From the NCBI RefSeq assembly GCF_903645315.1, contig NZ_CAHJXL010000001.1:2697501-2761500 (forward strand): DNA of 64,000 bases, written 5' to 3'. The position numbers and the translations under genes are program-made. The notes under the pieces were generated by a model, which was not told where the DNA came from, searched no databases, and saw nothing but the letters and a program-made list of their open reading frames with translations. This DNA is from Victivallis sp. Marseille-Q1083. Lineage in GTDB: Bacteria > Verrucomicrobiota > Lentisphaeria > Victivallales > Victivallaceae. This document shows positions 19,337 to 29,268 of this stretch, one piece after another. Every line of letters starts with the position of its first letter. The first letter of the stretch is position 1.

Positions 19337-21877
19337 ATGAGTAATATTCAATTATTCAATGTTGCGCCGCGGATGCCGGATGAGTTGCGTTTTCTCGAAG
19401 AGTTGTCGTTCAATATGTGGTGGTGCTGGCATCCGTTGGCGATTGAGCTGTTCATCCGGATCAATCCGGCTTTGTGGGAAGCCGTCGGCGGCAATGCCCG
19501 GCAATTTCTGGGCGAAGTTCCGCAGAGCCGGCTGGACGAGCTGTGCAAAGATGAAAATTTCCTGCGGCAGCTCGGCATTGTCGAGGCGGAATTCAACCGT
19601 CAGTTGGCCGGCAGCCGGGAAATGACCGATCGGCGGATCGCTTATTTTTCGATGGAATTCGGCATTCATGAGAGTCTGCGGCTCTATTCCGGCGGACTCG
19701 GTATCCTGGCCGGCGACCATTTGAAGGCCGCCTCCGATCTGAACCTGCCGCTGATCGGCGTCGGGCTGTTGTACCGCCAGGGGTATTTCCGGCAGTATCT
19801 GGACCGCAACGGCTGGCAGATCGAGCGTTATCCGGAAAATGAATTGCACAATATGCCGATCACCCGCGCTCGCGACAAGGAGGGCAACGAGGTTGTCATC
19901 TCCGTCCGCCTGCTGGATCGCGATCTGTTTGCGGCGGTCTGGGTGTTGCAGGTCGGCAATGTGCCGCTGGTGCTGCTGGACGCCGAAATTCCGCAGAATC
20001 CGCCGGAATTCCGCGAATTGACCTGGCGGCTTTACGGCGGCGACAAACGGATGCGGCTGCAGCAGGAATTGCTGCTCGGCATCGGCGGGTTCAACGCGCT
20101 GGTGGCGATGGGATATGAGCCGGCGATCTGTCATATGAATGAAGGCCACGCCGCCTTTTTGTCGCTGGCCCGGATCAAACATATGGTCGAACATTACAAT
20201 CTGGATCCGGATACGGCGCTGGAAGTGGTCTGGCGCTCCAATATCTTTACGACCCATACGCCGGTGCCGGCCGGCAATGAGGTGTTCGACCTCGGGCTGG
20301 CGCGGCCTTATCTGGAGCCGCTGTGCGGCGAGGCGCGCATCGATGTGCAGCGGATGATCAATTGGGGGATTCCGATCAACGACCGCAACCGCAGCAACGA
20401 GATGTCGATGACGGTGCTCGGCTTGCGGCTGGCCAATTACAGCAACGGCGTCAGCCGGCTGCACGGCGAGGTGGCGCGCAATATGTGGAAACATCTGTGG
20501 CCGGGCCGGGCGATCGACGAAATTCCGATCAAACACATCACCAACGGCGTTCACATCCAGTCGTGGGTGTCGCAGCGCAAATGGCTGCTTTACGACCGTT
20601 ATCTGCGTCCGGATTGGCGTTCCAATGCCGACGAGAAGCAGATGAAGGAGGCCATTTATGCGATTCCGGACGAAGAACTCTGGATGGCGCACGAATTATG
20701 CCGCCAGTCGCTGATCCGCAAACTGCGCCATCTGCTGCAGAATTCATTGCGCTGCCTGCCGACGGCCGGCTGCCCGATGGTGCATGCCAAGAATGTGCTG
20801 GACCCGGATGTGCTGACGATCGGTTTCGCCCGGCGTTTTGCGACTTACAAGCGCGGCACCCTGCTGCTGCGCGATCCGGAGCGGCTGGTCGCGCTGCTGA
20901 CCGACCAGAGCCGGCCGGTGCAGTTCATCTTTGCCGGCAAGGCGCATCCGGCCGACGAGGAAGGCAAGCGGCTGATCCAGCAGTTGATCCAGTTCGCCCG
21001 GCAGCACAACGTTTCCAACCGGCTGCTGTTCATCGAAGATTACGACATCGGCCTGGCGCGCCGGCTGGTGCAGGGCGTCGACGTCTGGCTGAATACGCCG
21101 CGCCGTCCGCAGGAGGCTAGCGGGACTTCCGGCATGAAGGCGGCGGTCAACGGCGTGATCAACTGCAGCATTCTCGACGGCTGGTGGGATGAAGCCTACC
21201 GGCCGGATTGCGGCTGGGCGATCGTCGGCAACGAGAATTACGAAGATCCGGAAGACACCGACAACTACGAATCGCAGGTGTTGTTCGACCTGCTGGAAAA
21301 TGAGATCATTCCGTGCTTCTACGACCGGCCGCAGGGCGATTTGCCGATCCGCTGGCTGCGGCTGATGAAAGGATCGATCGCGATGGCGCTGGGCAAGTTC
21401 TCCAGCCGCCGGATGGTGACGCAGTACGACGAGATGTTCTACCGGCCGGCGATCGAGGCGTTCGATCATCTGATGGCGGACGATGCGCAGGAAGCGCACA
21501 AGCTGGTGGAGCAGAAGGCGCGTTTGATTGCCAACTTCGAGAAGCTGTGGGTGGCCGAACCGACGATTGTCCGCAGTCCCGGTATCGCTCACGTCGGCGA
21601 TGTCTTCAAGATCTCCACCGAGGCGTATCTGGCCGAGATGAAGCCGGAAGAGCTGGCCGTGCAGGTTTATTACGGGCAGGTCAACGCGCACAACGAGATC
21701 ATCAAGAGCGCCTGTGCGGCGATGAAACCGGCCGAAGATCTCGGCGAAGGCCGCTATCGTTACGAATACGAATTGCGTTGTCCGTCGTCGGGCCGTTTCG
21801 CAATGACGGCCAGAATTACGCCGGTCAGCAGTTATTGGGTCAACAGTGTGCCGGGATTTATGTGCTGGGCCAAGTGA
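19337..21877 (+). CDS. glgP: Alpha-glucan phosphorylase (GT35, DUF3417 type)
   Basis: The product has 846 residues and releases glucose 1-phosphate from glycogen chain ends using pyridoxal phosphate. The N terminus (LRFLEELSFNMWWCWHP) is the DUF3417 region that marks the divergent alpha-glucan phosphorylase branch. YFSMEFGIHESLRLYSGGLG, the HMNEGHAAF block and the active-site region EASGTSGMKAAVNG (about residue 592) are typical of GT35. The tail is an added beta-rich domain. Followed after 80 bases by the glycogen synthase gene. Confidence 0.93.
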   Translation: MSNIQLFNVAPRMPDELRFLEELSFNMWWCWHPLAIELFIRINPALWEAVGGNARQFLGEVPQSRLDELCKDENFLRQLGIVEAEFNRQLAGSREMTDRRIAYFSMEFGIHESLRLYSGGLGILAGDHLKAASDLNLPLIGVGLLYRQGYFRQYLDRNGWQIERYPENELHNMPITRARDKEGNEVVISVRLLDRDLFAAVWVLQVGNVPLVLLDAEIPQNPPEFRELTWRLYGGDKRMRLQQELLLGIGGFNALVAMGYEPAICHMNEGHAAFLSLARIKHMVEHYNLDPDTALEVVWRSNIFTTHTPVPAGNEVFDLGLARPYLEPLCGEARIDVQRMINWGIPINDRNRSNEMSMTVLGLRLANYSNGVSRLHGEVARNMWKHLWPGRAIDEIPIKHITNGVHIQSWVSQRKWLLYDRYLRPDWRSNADEKQMKEAIYAIPDEELWMAHELCRQSLIRKLRHLLQNSLRCLPTAGCPMVHAKNVLDPDVLTIGFARRFATYKRGTLLLRDPERLVALLTDQSRPVQFIFAGKAHPADEEGKRLIQQLIQFARQHNVSNRLLFIEDYDIGLARRLVQGVDVWLNTPRRPQEASGTSGMKAAVNGVINCSILDGWWDEAYRPDCGWAIVGNENYEDPEDTDNYESQVLFDLLENEIIPCFYDRPQGDLPIRWLRLMKGSIAMALGKFSSRRMVTQYDEMFYRPAIEAFDHLMADDAQEAHKLVEQKARLIANFEKLWVAEPTIVRSPGIAHVGDVFKISTEAYLAEMKPEELAVQVYYGQVNAHNEIIKSACAAMKPAEDLGEGRYRYEYELRCPSSGRFAMTARITPVSSYWVNSVPGFMCWAK

Positions 21878-21957
21878 CGGTATGCCCGTTCGCCGCCGGG
21901 CGTCTGCCCGGCGGCGGAAGGCGGGGGCATGATGAGAATTTGAGAAGGTTTTGAGCG

Positions 21958-23463
21958 ATGAAAGCAAAAAAGAAAAATCCGAGAATTTTGATCGTCACTC
22001 CGGAAATCACCTATTTGCCGGAGGGCATGGGCAATATGTCCAACAAGCTGCAGGCCAAGGCCGGCGGCCTGGCGGACGTGTCGGCGTCGCTGGTGTCGGC
22101 ACTGTTCCGGCAGGGCGCCGACATTCATGTGGCGCTGCCGCATTACCGGCGGATGTTCCATGTCGATGTCGGGCGGCTGATCAGCAGCGAGTTGCGGGTT
22201 TACACCGGCAATTTGTCCAACAACCGGATTCATCTGGCAGAAGATCGGATTTTTTATTATCGCGATTCGGTCTACAGCAATTACGATACGGACAGCGTCC
22301 TGACGGCATTGGCTTTTGAGCGGGAGGTGATCAACAACATCATTCCGTTGGTGCAGCCCGATCTCATCCATTGCAACGATTGGATGACCGGACTGGTGCC
22401 GGCCTTCGCCCGCCGGCTGGGCATTCCCTGCCTCTTTACGGTGCACAACATCCATACGAAGCTGGTGTCGATGGCGGCGATTGAGGATCGCGGTATTGAC
22501 GCGGCCGAATTCTGGAAGTATCTGTTTTTCGAGCGGCAGCCGTACAATTACGAGGAATCCCGTTCGAACAACCGGGTGGACCAGTTGGCCAGCGGTATTT
22601 TCGCGGCGCATTACATCAACACGGTCAGCCCGACCTTCCTGCAGGAAGTCGTCGACAACCGCCATTCGTTCATTCCGGCCGATATCCAGCGGGAGATCGC
22701 CAACAAAGCGGCGGCCGGCTGCGCCGTCGGCATTCTCAATGCGCCGGACGAGTCGTATCAGCCGGAGAGCGACGGCGATCTGGAGGTCAAGTACGGCCCG
22801 GCCGATCACTACGAAGCCAAGCGGAGCAACAAGACGGCGTTTCAGTTGAAGACCGGTTTGCGGGTCGATCCGGATGCTCCGTTGTTTTTCTGGCCGTCCC
22901 GGCTGGACCCGATTCAAAAAGGATGCCAGTTGTTGACCGATATCCTTTACAAATTGACGCATGATTTTCCGAACCTTCAGATCGCCATTGTCGCGAACGG
23001 CAGTTTCCAGAAATATTTCCGCCAGATCGTCGCGCTTCATTCGTTGTACGATCAGGTGTCGGTCTGTGACTTCGACGAGGGATTGTCGCACCTGGGATTC
23101 GCGGCGAGCGATTTCATGCTGATGCCGTCGCTGTTTGAGCCGTGCGGTTTGCCGCAGATGGCCAGCCAGTTGTACGGTTCCCTGCCGGTGGTCCACGATA
23201 CCGGCGGGCTGCACGATACGGTGGAGATGATCGATGTGGCGGCGAATCGCGGCAACGGATTCGTGTTCAAGGACTACGATGCCCCGGCGCTTTACTGGGC
23301 GGTCGGCGAGGCGATGAAATTCGCCGCGCTGCCGAAGGCGGTGAAAGAGCCGCAGATCGCCCGGGTGATGGAAGAGGCCAAAGGGCGCTTCAATCACGAT
23401 GTGACGGCCAGCAAATATATTGAAATTTACGAGAAGATGCTGCAGCGGCCGCTGGTCGGCTGA
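21958..23463 (+). CDS. glgA: Glycogen/starch synthase (GT5)
   Basis: The 501-residue product is probably an ADP-glucose (or UDP-glucose) glucosyltransferase that elongates alpha-1,4-glucan. The N-terminal starch-synthase domain has KAGGLADVSASL (the KxGGL donor-binding motif) and LIHCNDWMTGLVPAF. The C-terminal GT-B half has the SLFEPCGLPQMASQLYG block with the conserved E-x7-E arrangement and TGGLHDTV. It differs from E. coli GlgA by an extended N terminus and an insert near 175-290, so donor preference cannot be read from the sequence. glgC is not in this window. The stop lies 31 bases before the branching enzyme start. Confidence 0.9.
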   Translation: MKAKKKNPRILIVTPEITYLPEGMGNMSNKLQAKAGGLADVSASLVSALFRQGADIHVALPHYRRMFHVDVGRLISSELRVYTGNLSNNRIHLAEDRIFYYRDSVYSNYDTDSVLTALAFEREVINNIIPLVQPDLIHCNDWMTGLVPAFARRLGIPCLFTVHNIHTKLVSMAAIEDRGIDAAEFWKYLFFERQPYNYEESRSNNRVDQLASGIFAAHYINTVSPTFLQEVVDNRHSFIPADIQREIANKAAAGCAVGILNAPDESYQPESDGDLEVKYGPADHYEAKRSNKTAFQLKTGLRVDPDAPLFFWPSRLDPIQKGCQLLTDILYKLTHDFPNLQIAIVANGSFQKYFRQIVALHSLYDQVSVCDFDEGLSHLGFAASDFMLMPSLFEPCGLPQMASQLYGSLPVVHDTGGLHDTVEMIDVAANRGNGFVFKDYDAPALYWAVGEAMKFAALPKAVKEPQIARVMEEAKGRFNHDVTASKYIEIYEKMLQRPLVG

Positions 23464-23494
23464 ACGTCGGCGGCGGCCGGGAGGGGAGGAGAAT

Positions 23495-25504
23495 ATGGAA
23501 GCAAGGAGCAATCGTCCGGCGCCGCTGGCGTGCGACCCGTGGCTGGAGCCGTACCGGGAAGCGATCGCCAGGCGGCGGCAGCGCCGCCAAGCCCGGCTGC
23601 TGCAATTGACCGGCGGCCGGCAGTCGCTGGCCGATTTCGCCGCCGGGCACACTTTTTTCGGTCTGCACCGGACGGCGGATGGCTGGGTGATGCGCGAATG
23701 GGCGCCGAATGCCGAACGCATCGTCTTGCTGTCCGACGGCAACGGCTGGCGGGAATGCCGGGAATATCATTTCAAGCGGCTGGCGGCGCCCGGCCAGTGG
23801 GAGTTGCGGCTGCCGGCGGCGGCATTGCGGCACGGCATGAATTATCTGCTGCGGGTCTATTGGCCCGGCGGTCACGGTGACCGGATTCCGGCTTACGCCA
23901 GATATGTCGTCCAGGATGAAACGACGAAACTCTTTTGCGCTCAAGTCTGGGCGCCGGAAAAAAACTATCAATTCCGGCATCCGGCGCCGGAGCTGGATGG
24001 GCCGCTGTTGATTTATGAAGCCCATGTCGGCATGGCGCAGGAGGAATCGAAGGTCGGTTCATTCGCCGAATTCCGGGAGAAGATTCTGCCGCGCATCGCC
24101 GCTTCCGGTTACAACACAATTCAGTTGATGGCGATTTTGAGCCATCCGTATTACGGGTCGTTCGGTTACCATGTCGCCAACTTCTTTTCGATCGCTTCGC
24201 GGTTCGGCACGCCGGACGAATTCAAGGGACTGGTCGATGCGGCCCATGCGCTGAAGCTGCGGGTGATCATCGATCTGGTCCATTCGCACGCGGTGAAGAA
24301 TGAGATCGAAGGGCTGGGGCGCTTTGACGGCACCCGCTGCCAGTATTTCCACGCCGGCGACCGCGGGGAACATTTCGCCTGGGATTCGCTTTGTTTCGAT
24401 TACGGCAAGCCGGAGGTGTTGCATTTCCTGCTGTCGAACTGTCGTTTCTGGCTCGATGAGTACCAGTTGGACGGCTTCCGGTTCGACGGGGTTACCAGTA
24501 TGTTGTATCTGCATCACGGCCTCGGGCATGCTTTCACCGGCTATGCGGATTATTTCGGCGATCAGGTGGATGAGGATGCTTATGCTTACCTGGCGCTGGC
24601 CAACCAGGTGATTCACGAAGTGCGGCCGGCGGCGACGACGGTGGCGGAGGACGTCAGCGGCATGCCGGGCCTGGGCGCCGGAGTGGAGGAGGGCGGCTGC
24701 GGTTTCGATTACCGGATGGCGATGGGCGTGACCGACTATTGGTTCAGGCTGTTCGATGTGCCGGACGAAAGTTGGGACATGTTCGGCCTGTACCATGAAT
24801 TGACCAACCGCCGGCCGGATGAACGGACCGTCAGTTATGTCGAATGCCACGATCAGGCGATCGTCGGCGGCCAGACGGCGATCTTCCGGTTGATCGGCGC
24901 GGAGATGTACCGGGCGATGGCGCTGGATACGCCGAGCTTGATCGTCGACCGCGGCGTGGCGCTGCACAAATTGGCGCGGCTGGCGACGCTGGCGACGGCC
25001 GGCGACGGCTACCTGAATTTCATGGGCAATGAATTCGGCCACCCGGAATGGGTGGATTTTCCGCGCGAAGGCAATCAATGGTCGAATCATTATGCGCGGC
25101 GCCAGTGGTCGTTGGCCGATGCCGATTACCTGCGTTACGGGAAACTGCAGAATTTCGACCGGGCAATGCTGGCGTTGTTGAAGGCCGAACGGGTATTCGA
25201 TACGGTGCCGCAGTGCGTCCGGATCGATCAACAGGGTAAGGTGTTGGCGTTCAACCGCGGCACGCTGTGGTTTTTCTTCAATTTCCATCCGGCGGATTCC
25301 TACGACGGTTACCGGCTGGAGGTGCTGCCGGGCGAGTACCGCCTGGTATTGGACTCCGACGCGCCGCAGTTCAACGGATTCGGCCGGGTGGTGCCGGAGC
25401 AGCGTTATTTCACGCAAGCCGAGTTGTCCGGCGGTGATTTGCGGTATCTGCTGCAGTTGTATCTGCCGTGCCGGACGGCATTGGTATTGAAGCGCCTCAA
25501 CTAA
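23495..25504 (+). CDS. glgB: 1,4-alpha-glucan branching enzyme (GH13 with CBM48)
   Basis: The 669-residue product introduces alpha-1,6 branches. An N-terminal CBM48 (about 50-150, with VMREWAPNAERIVL) precedes the GH13 barrel. Catalytic residues are visible in DGFRFDGVTSMLY (Asp nucleophile), TVAEDVSGMPG (Glu acid/base) and YVECHDQAIVG (transition-state Asp); the GNEFGHPEWVDFPREGNQWS region is typical of the eukaryotic-like branch. ATG 23495 is preceded by GGAGGAG; the upstream in-frame Met at 23420 lies inside glgA. Last gene of the glycogen run, convergent with the glycoside hydrolase gene. The 153 bases after it hold only an imperfect hairpin near 25540-25570. Confidence 0.94.
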   Translation: MEARSNRPAPLACDPWLEPYREAIARRRQRRQARLLQLTGGRQSLADFAAGHTFFGLHRTADGWVMREWAPNAERIVLLSDGNGWRECREYHFKRLAAPGQWELRLPAAALRHGMNYLLRVYWPGGHGDRIPAYARYVVQDETTKLFCAQVWAPEKNYQFRHPAPELDGPLLIYEAHVGMAQEESKVGSFAEFREKILPRIAASGYNTIQLMAILSHPYYGSFGYHVANFFSIASRFGTPDEFKGLVDAAHALKLRVIIDLVHSHAVKNEIEGLGRFDGTRCQYFHAGDRGEHFAWDSLCFDYGKPEVLHFLLSNCRFWLDEYQLDGFRFDGVTSMLYLHHGLGHAFTGYADYFGDQVDEDAYAYLALANQVIHEVRPAATTVAEDVSGMPGLGAGVEEGGCGFDYRMAMGVTDYWFRLFDVPDESWDMFGLYHELTNRRPDERTVSYVECHDQAIVGGQTAIFRLIGAEMYRAMALDTPSLIVDRGVALHKLARLATLATAGDGYLNFMGNEFGHPEWVDFPREGNQWSNHYARRQWSLADADYLRYGKLQNFDRAMLALLKAERVFDTVPQCVRIDQQGKVLAFNRGTLWFFFNFHPADSYDGYRLEVLPGEYRLVLDSDAPQFNGFGRVVPEQRYFTQAELSGGDLRYLLQLYLPCRTALVLKRLN

Positions 25505-25657
25505 ATTCCGGTTCGTGCGTCATATTTGAAAATGAAAAAAGCAGCCGCTCCGGGGGGCACCCGGACGCGGTCAACGGGAAAAGCCTGATTGATAGAGCCG
25601 CCCGTAGTTTTCTTTCATCCTTCCGCCGGCGCCGGTCGCTGTGTCGTTTTTTTTTCG

Positions 25658-27589
25658 CTATTTTTTCCGAAAACGCAGTACGCTGCCGGAATTCCCCGGT
25701 ATCGTCCAGCGCTCATTTTCCGGCGGCGCGCCGTACGCCATCGAATCGAAATGCCAGCCGGCCGCCGCCGTCAGCCGGTCGGTTAACGGTTCCGGCGTAT
25801 TGTTGACCGCCACGACCAGCAGTTCATCCGGAGCGGCGGAGTGTTCCGTCAAGGTCAGTGACCGGTTCGTTCGGGTGACGAGCCGGACGACGCCCGCCAG
25901 TTCGGCCGCCAGTTGATAGAGCCGGTAACAGGGCGGCGCTTCCGGCAGGAACATCCGGGGCGTCGTCGCGGCGGCCAATTCGAGCGGCACGGCGAGAAAC
26001 AGCAGCTTGCCGTTGCCGTGGCGGTGGCAGGTGAAAACCGGGTCGCCGTCGCCGTCGCCGGCCAGCGTTTGAGCCCCGCGGCAGGACAGTTTCACCAGCG
26101 TGCGGGCCGGACAGTCGAATTGGAAGGCTTCGGAACGAACGGTCACCGGCGCGGTTGCCGCGGCGGTGTATTCGATGTCGATGCCGAACGCTTCATTGCA
26201 GGGCTGCAGGATGCCGGCATCCGAGCTGACCAGCAAAGTGGCGCCTTGCCGCACCTTTTCGAGCAGGGCCAGATAGCGGTGCCGCGGCATGCCGGCCGGA
26301 CCGGCGATCGACGGCATCAGATAAAAGGCCGACGGCTTCAACGGCTGTTCCGCCGTTTGGAATTCGACATCGAAACCGGCCTGTTTGGCCAGCAGGAAGC
26401 AGGCGTAAGCCGCGAGCCAGTTGTCCTGGCCCGGCGTCAGGATGACCACTGCGTCGCGGCGGAACGGCGGCAGTTGACGTAAATTGGCGCGATCCAGCAG
26501 TTCGGCGAATTGCTTCAACTCCAGCAGGGCCGGTTTGCCGCCGCCGTCGCGGCGGATCAGGCCGAGTTCGCGTTCGATCGCCATCCAGTCGTAGGGGGTC
26601 TGCGCCAGGTCGCCCTGGTCGAAGGCGCACCACCAGAGCATGCCCCGGCAATCGTGCGCCCAGGCGTTCCACAGCAGGTTGCGCATATATCGGCCGGCGA
26701 CCCGGTCGCTCGATACGCCCGGTCCGAGCGTTCCGGCCTCTTCGATGAAGGCCGGTACGCCGCCGACGTCGCCGTAGAGCCGGGTTTCCGCCGTCGCGTG
26801 AAAGACGTTCCGCATCGTATGGATGGGATCGAGGGCGCAGCCGGGGGTGAACAGCGGATAGGGGTGCGTGGTCAGTACGTCGGTGGTTTCCGCCTGTCCG
26901 GCAATCGTCCAGGAGTTGCCGTCGGCGTAACAGACGAGGCTGTGCATGCCGGAGACGACCGGCCGGCCGGCGTCCTCCCGTTTGACGGCCGCGGTGATCG
27001 TATCGCTCCACAGCCAGGCGGCATCCGGCGCGTGTTCCAGCAGCGCCATGCAGTTGCATTCGTTGCCGAGATCCCAGGCGACGATCGCCGGACAGTCGCG
27101 CAGCGAGCGGACCAGGAAACGGACCAGTTTCACCTCCCAGCGGACCGCCTCCGGATCGGTCAGGACATTGACGCCTTCAAAGGCCGGCGGCACGTGCATC
27201 CGGCCGCTCATCCAGCCGGTGACGAGTCCGACGATCAATTTCAAATCGTACCGGTTGGCCAGTTCCGCCAGGCGGCGGAAGCGTGCCACCATCGTTTCGT
27301 CGACCCCGGCCCGGCCGGCGGCCGTATCCGGCAGCGGAAGGCCGCCGGCCAGCCGCAATTCGCCGCCGGTCTGGCACCAGCGGGTTTCCCGCACCAGCGG
27401 CTGGAAATCCGGCCAGAGCGGAAACACCCGCAGCGTTTCAATGCGGTTCTTTTGCAGCAGTGCCAGGTCGGCTTCCACCGTTTCCGGCTGCCACTGCCGC
27501 CACATCGCGGTACCCGCGTGGCTGGCCCAGTAATTGCAGCCGACGAAAAAACGGCGGCCGGACGCGAAAATCCCGGTTGGCTTCTCCAT
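25658..27589 (-). CDS. GH5-like TIM-barrel glycoside hydrolase
   Basis: The product has 643 residues and no signal peptide, so it is probably cytoplasmic. Clan GH-A features are seen: the N-terminal FVGCNYWASHAG, the acid/base Glu in VAWDLGNECN, and the nucleophile Glu in VPAFIEEAGTLG. After the barrel (about 1-400) comes a Rossmann-like segment reminiscent of the trimerisation domain of GH42 and similar enzymes, with LMPSIAGPAG and ATLLVSSDAGILQP, then a beta-sandwich. Substrate cannot be assigned; beta-mannoside or beta-galactoside links are plausible. ATG 27589 follows AAAGGCG. It lies 71 bases after the CNNM/CBS gene on the same strand. Confidence 0.75.
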   Translation of the reverse strand: MEKPTGIFASGRRFFVGCNYWASHAGTAMWRQWQPETVEADLALLQKNRIETLRVFPLWPDFQPLVRETRWCQTGGELRLAGGLPLPDTAAGRAGVDETMVARFRRLAELANRYDLKLIVGLVTGWMSGRMHVPPAFEGVNVLTDPEAVRWEVKLVRFLVRSLRDCPAIVAWDLGNECNCMALLEHAPDAAWLWSDTITAAVKREDAGRPVVSGMHSLVCYADGNSWTIAGQAETTDVLTTHPYPLFTPGCALDPIHTMRNVFHATAETRLYGDVGGVPAFIEEAGTLGPGVSSDRVAGRYMRNLLWNAWAHDCRGMLWWCAFDQGDLAQTPYDWMAIERELGLIRRDGGGKPALLELKQFAELLDRANLRQLPPFRRDAVVILTPGQDNWLAAYACFLLAKQAGFDVEFQTAEQPLKPSAFYLMPSIAGPAGMPRHRYLALLEKVRQGATLLVSSDAGILQPCNEAFGIDIEYTAAATAPVTVRSEAFQFDCPARTLVKLSCRGAQTLAGDGDGDPVFTCHRHGNGKLLFLAVPLELAAATTPRMFLPEAPPCYRLYQLAAELAGVVRLVTRTNRSLTLTEHSAAPDELLVVAVNNTPEPLTDRLTAAAGWHFDSMAYGAPPENERWTIPGNSGSVLRFRKK

Positions 27590-27660
27590 GATATCGCCTT
27601 TCGATTGTTGGCTGAAATGTCTCTGCGCTTTTTGCCCTCTCCGGCTGTGACCGCCGGAAA

Positions 27661-29019
27661 TCATGCTTCCGGAGCGTCGGCCGCGGCGGCAGATTCTTCC
27701 GACACGGGCGGCTTTACCGTCATCAGCACTTTGTCGGCCCGGCGTTCCACCACCGACTCCACCACCAGTTCGACCCGTTGCGCCGGCAGCGTGACCTTCG
27801 CTCCGGTTGTCGGCACCGCGTTGAGCTGGCCGAAAATCAAACCGCCCAGCGTGTCGTAATCCTCCTCCGGCAACGGAATACCGGTCGCCTGGGTCACTTC
27901 ATCAAGCCGCATCGAGCCGTTGAGCCGCCAGCGGCCGTCGCCGAGCACTTGCACTTCGTCCGACGTGTCGTCGTATTCGTCATACAGACTGCCGACGATC
28001 TCTTCGAGCAGGTCCTCCAGCGTGACGATGCCGGCGGTGCCGCCGAATTCATCCAGCACCACCGATAAATTGAGCTGGCGGTTCCGCATGTTTTGAAACA
28101 GGACATTGGCGCGCATGGTTGCCGGCGCGAAATAGGCCGGCGTGATCAACTGCCGCAGATCGGGCGGCCGGTCGGAACTGAGTTTGGCGGCGAAATAGGC
28201 GCGAAAATGCAGGATGCCGACGATTTCATCGATATCCTCGTGATAGACCGGCACCCGGGAGAAGCCGCATTCCAGCAGCACTTTCTCAATTTCTTCCGGC
28301 GGGGTATCCAGGTTCAGCGCGACGACCTCGGTACGGTGGGTCATGACGTCGCCGGCGGTTTTGTTGTTGAATTCGAAGACATTTTCGATCATCTGCTTTT
28401 CATCGCTGGCGATGACGCCGTTTTCCTCGCCGATATCCACCAGCAGGCGGATCTCCTCCTCGGTGACCTCCTGCTTGACCGCCTTGCCGCCGCCGAACAG
28501 CTTCAGGAAGAAGTTGACCGAGGCATTGAGCAGCCAGACGAACGGCGCGGTGAGTTTGGCGATCCAGTCGATCGGCCCGGCGACATAAAGTGCGAAGGTT
28601 TCGGCATAACGCAGGCCGAGTTGTTTCGGAATCAGTTCGCCGAAGACCAGCGACAGGTAGGAGAGCACCAGCGTGATCAGCAGGACGATGACGGCGTCCA
28701 GCGTCGTCCGGCTGAGGAACGTCACGCCGTGCGCCAGCAGCCAGTCGGTCAGCGGATCGGAAAAGGAATCCGCCGCGAAAGCGCTGGCCATGAAACCGGC
28801 GAAGGTGACGCCGACCTGGACGGTGGCCAGAAAACGGCCGGAATCGGCAAGCAGTGCCGCCAGCCGTTTGCCGCGCCGGCCGCCCTGTTCGGTCAGGCGG
28901 CGGACGGCCGCCTGTTTCAGCGAAATGAGCGCCACTTCCGAAGCGGCGAAGAATGCGTTCAGCAGAATCAAAAAGAACAGTACCAGCAACTGAAACCCGA
29001 GAATTCCGTCGTCTTCCAA
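27661..29019 (-). CDS. CNNM/CBS-domain protein (CorC/HlyC family)
   Basis: The domain order is a CNNM membrane domain (several hydrophobic segments, with NAFFAASEVALIS and the FGELIPKQLGLRYAE block), a CBS pair (VMTHRTEVVAL and VVLDEFGGTAGIVTLEDLLEEIVG), and a C-terminal CorC/HlyC transporter-associated domain. Members are linked to Mg or other divalent-cation efflux. No ATG fits the family N terminus. I chose the TTG at 29019, preceded by GGGGA, giving 452 residues that begin just before the first membrane helix; the upstream ATG at 29145 would add about 40 residues without family likeness. Confidence 0.88.
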   Translation of the reverse strand: MEDDGILGFQLLVLFFLILLNAFFAASEVALISLKQAAVRRLTEQGGRRGKRLAALLADSGRFLATVQVGVTFAGFMASAFAADSFSDPLTDWLLAHGVTFLSRTTLDAVIVLLITLVLSYLSLVFGELIPKQLGLRYAETFALYVAGPIDWIAKLTAPFVWLLNASVNFFLKLFGGGKAVKQEVTEEEIRLLVDIGEENGVIASDEKQMIENVFEFNNKTAGDVMTHRTEVVALNLDTPPEEIEKVLLECGFSRVPVYHEDIDEIVGILHFRAYFAAKLSSDRPPDLRQLITPAYFAPATMRANVLFQNMRNRQLNLSVVLDEFGGTAGIVTLEDLLEEIVGSLYDEYDDTSDEVQVLGDGRWRLNGSMRLDEVTQATGIPLPEEDYDTLGGLIFGQLNAVPTTGAKVTLPAQRVELVVESVVERRADKVLMTVKPPVSEESAAAADAPEA

Positions 29020-29169
29020 AATCAGTCCCCATCTTTGCGTTGATATCGGTGATTGTTCAAAAAATAATGGTGAATCGCCGGTTTTACAACTCGAAAACCC
29101 GGATTTGTGGCCGGGATGTCGGGAGATGAAAATTTCAGGCGGCAAAAACGGCGCAACGGCCGGGCGGCA

Positions 29170-29198
29170 TTGACATTCGCGCTGTAAAGTGGTATATT
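29170..29198 (+). promoter_or_regulatory. Promoter of the CLC channel gene
   Basis: A consensus TTGACA (29170-29175) is 17 bases from TATATT (29193-29198), 71 bases before the CLC start. Confidence 0.75.
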
Positions 29199-29268
29199 AA
29201 GCAGTTGGCCGCTTCGTGACGGAAGAGGGGGAGAAACAAGGCTGGGTGGCGGAAATGATTGCGGGAAA

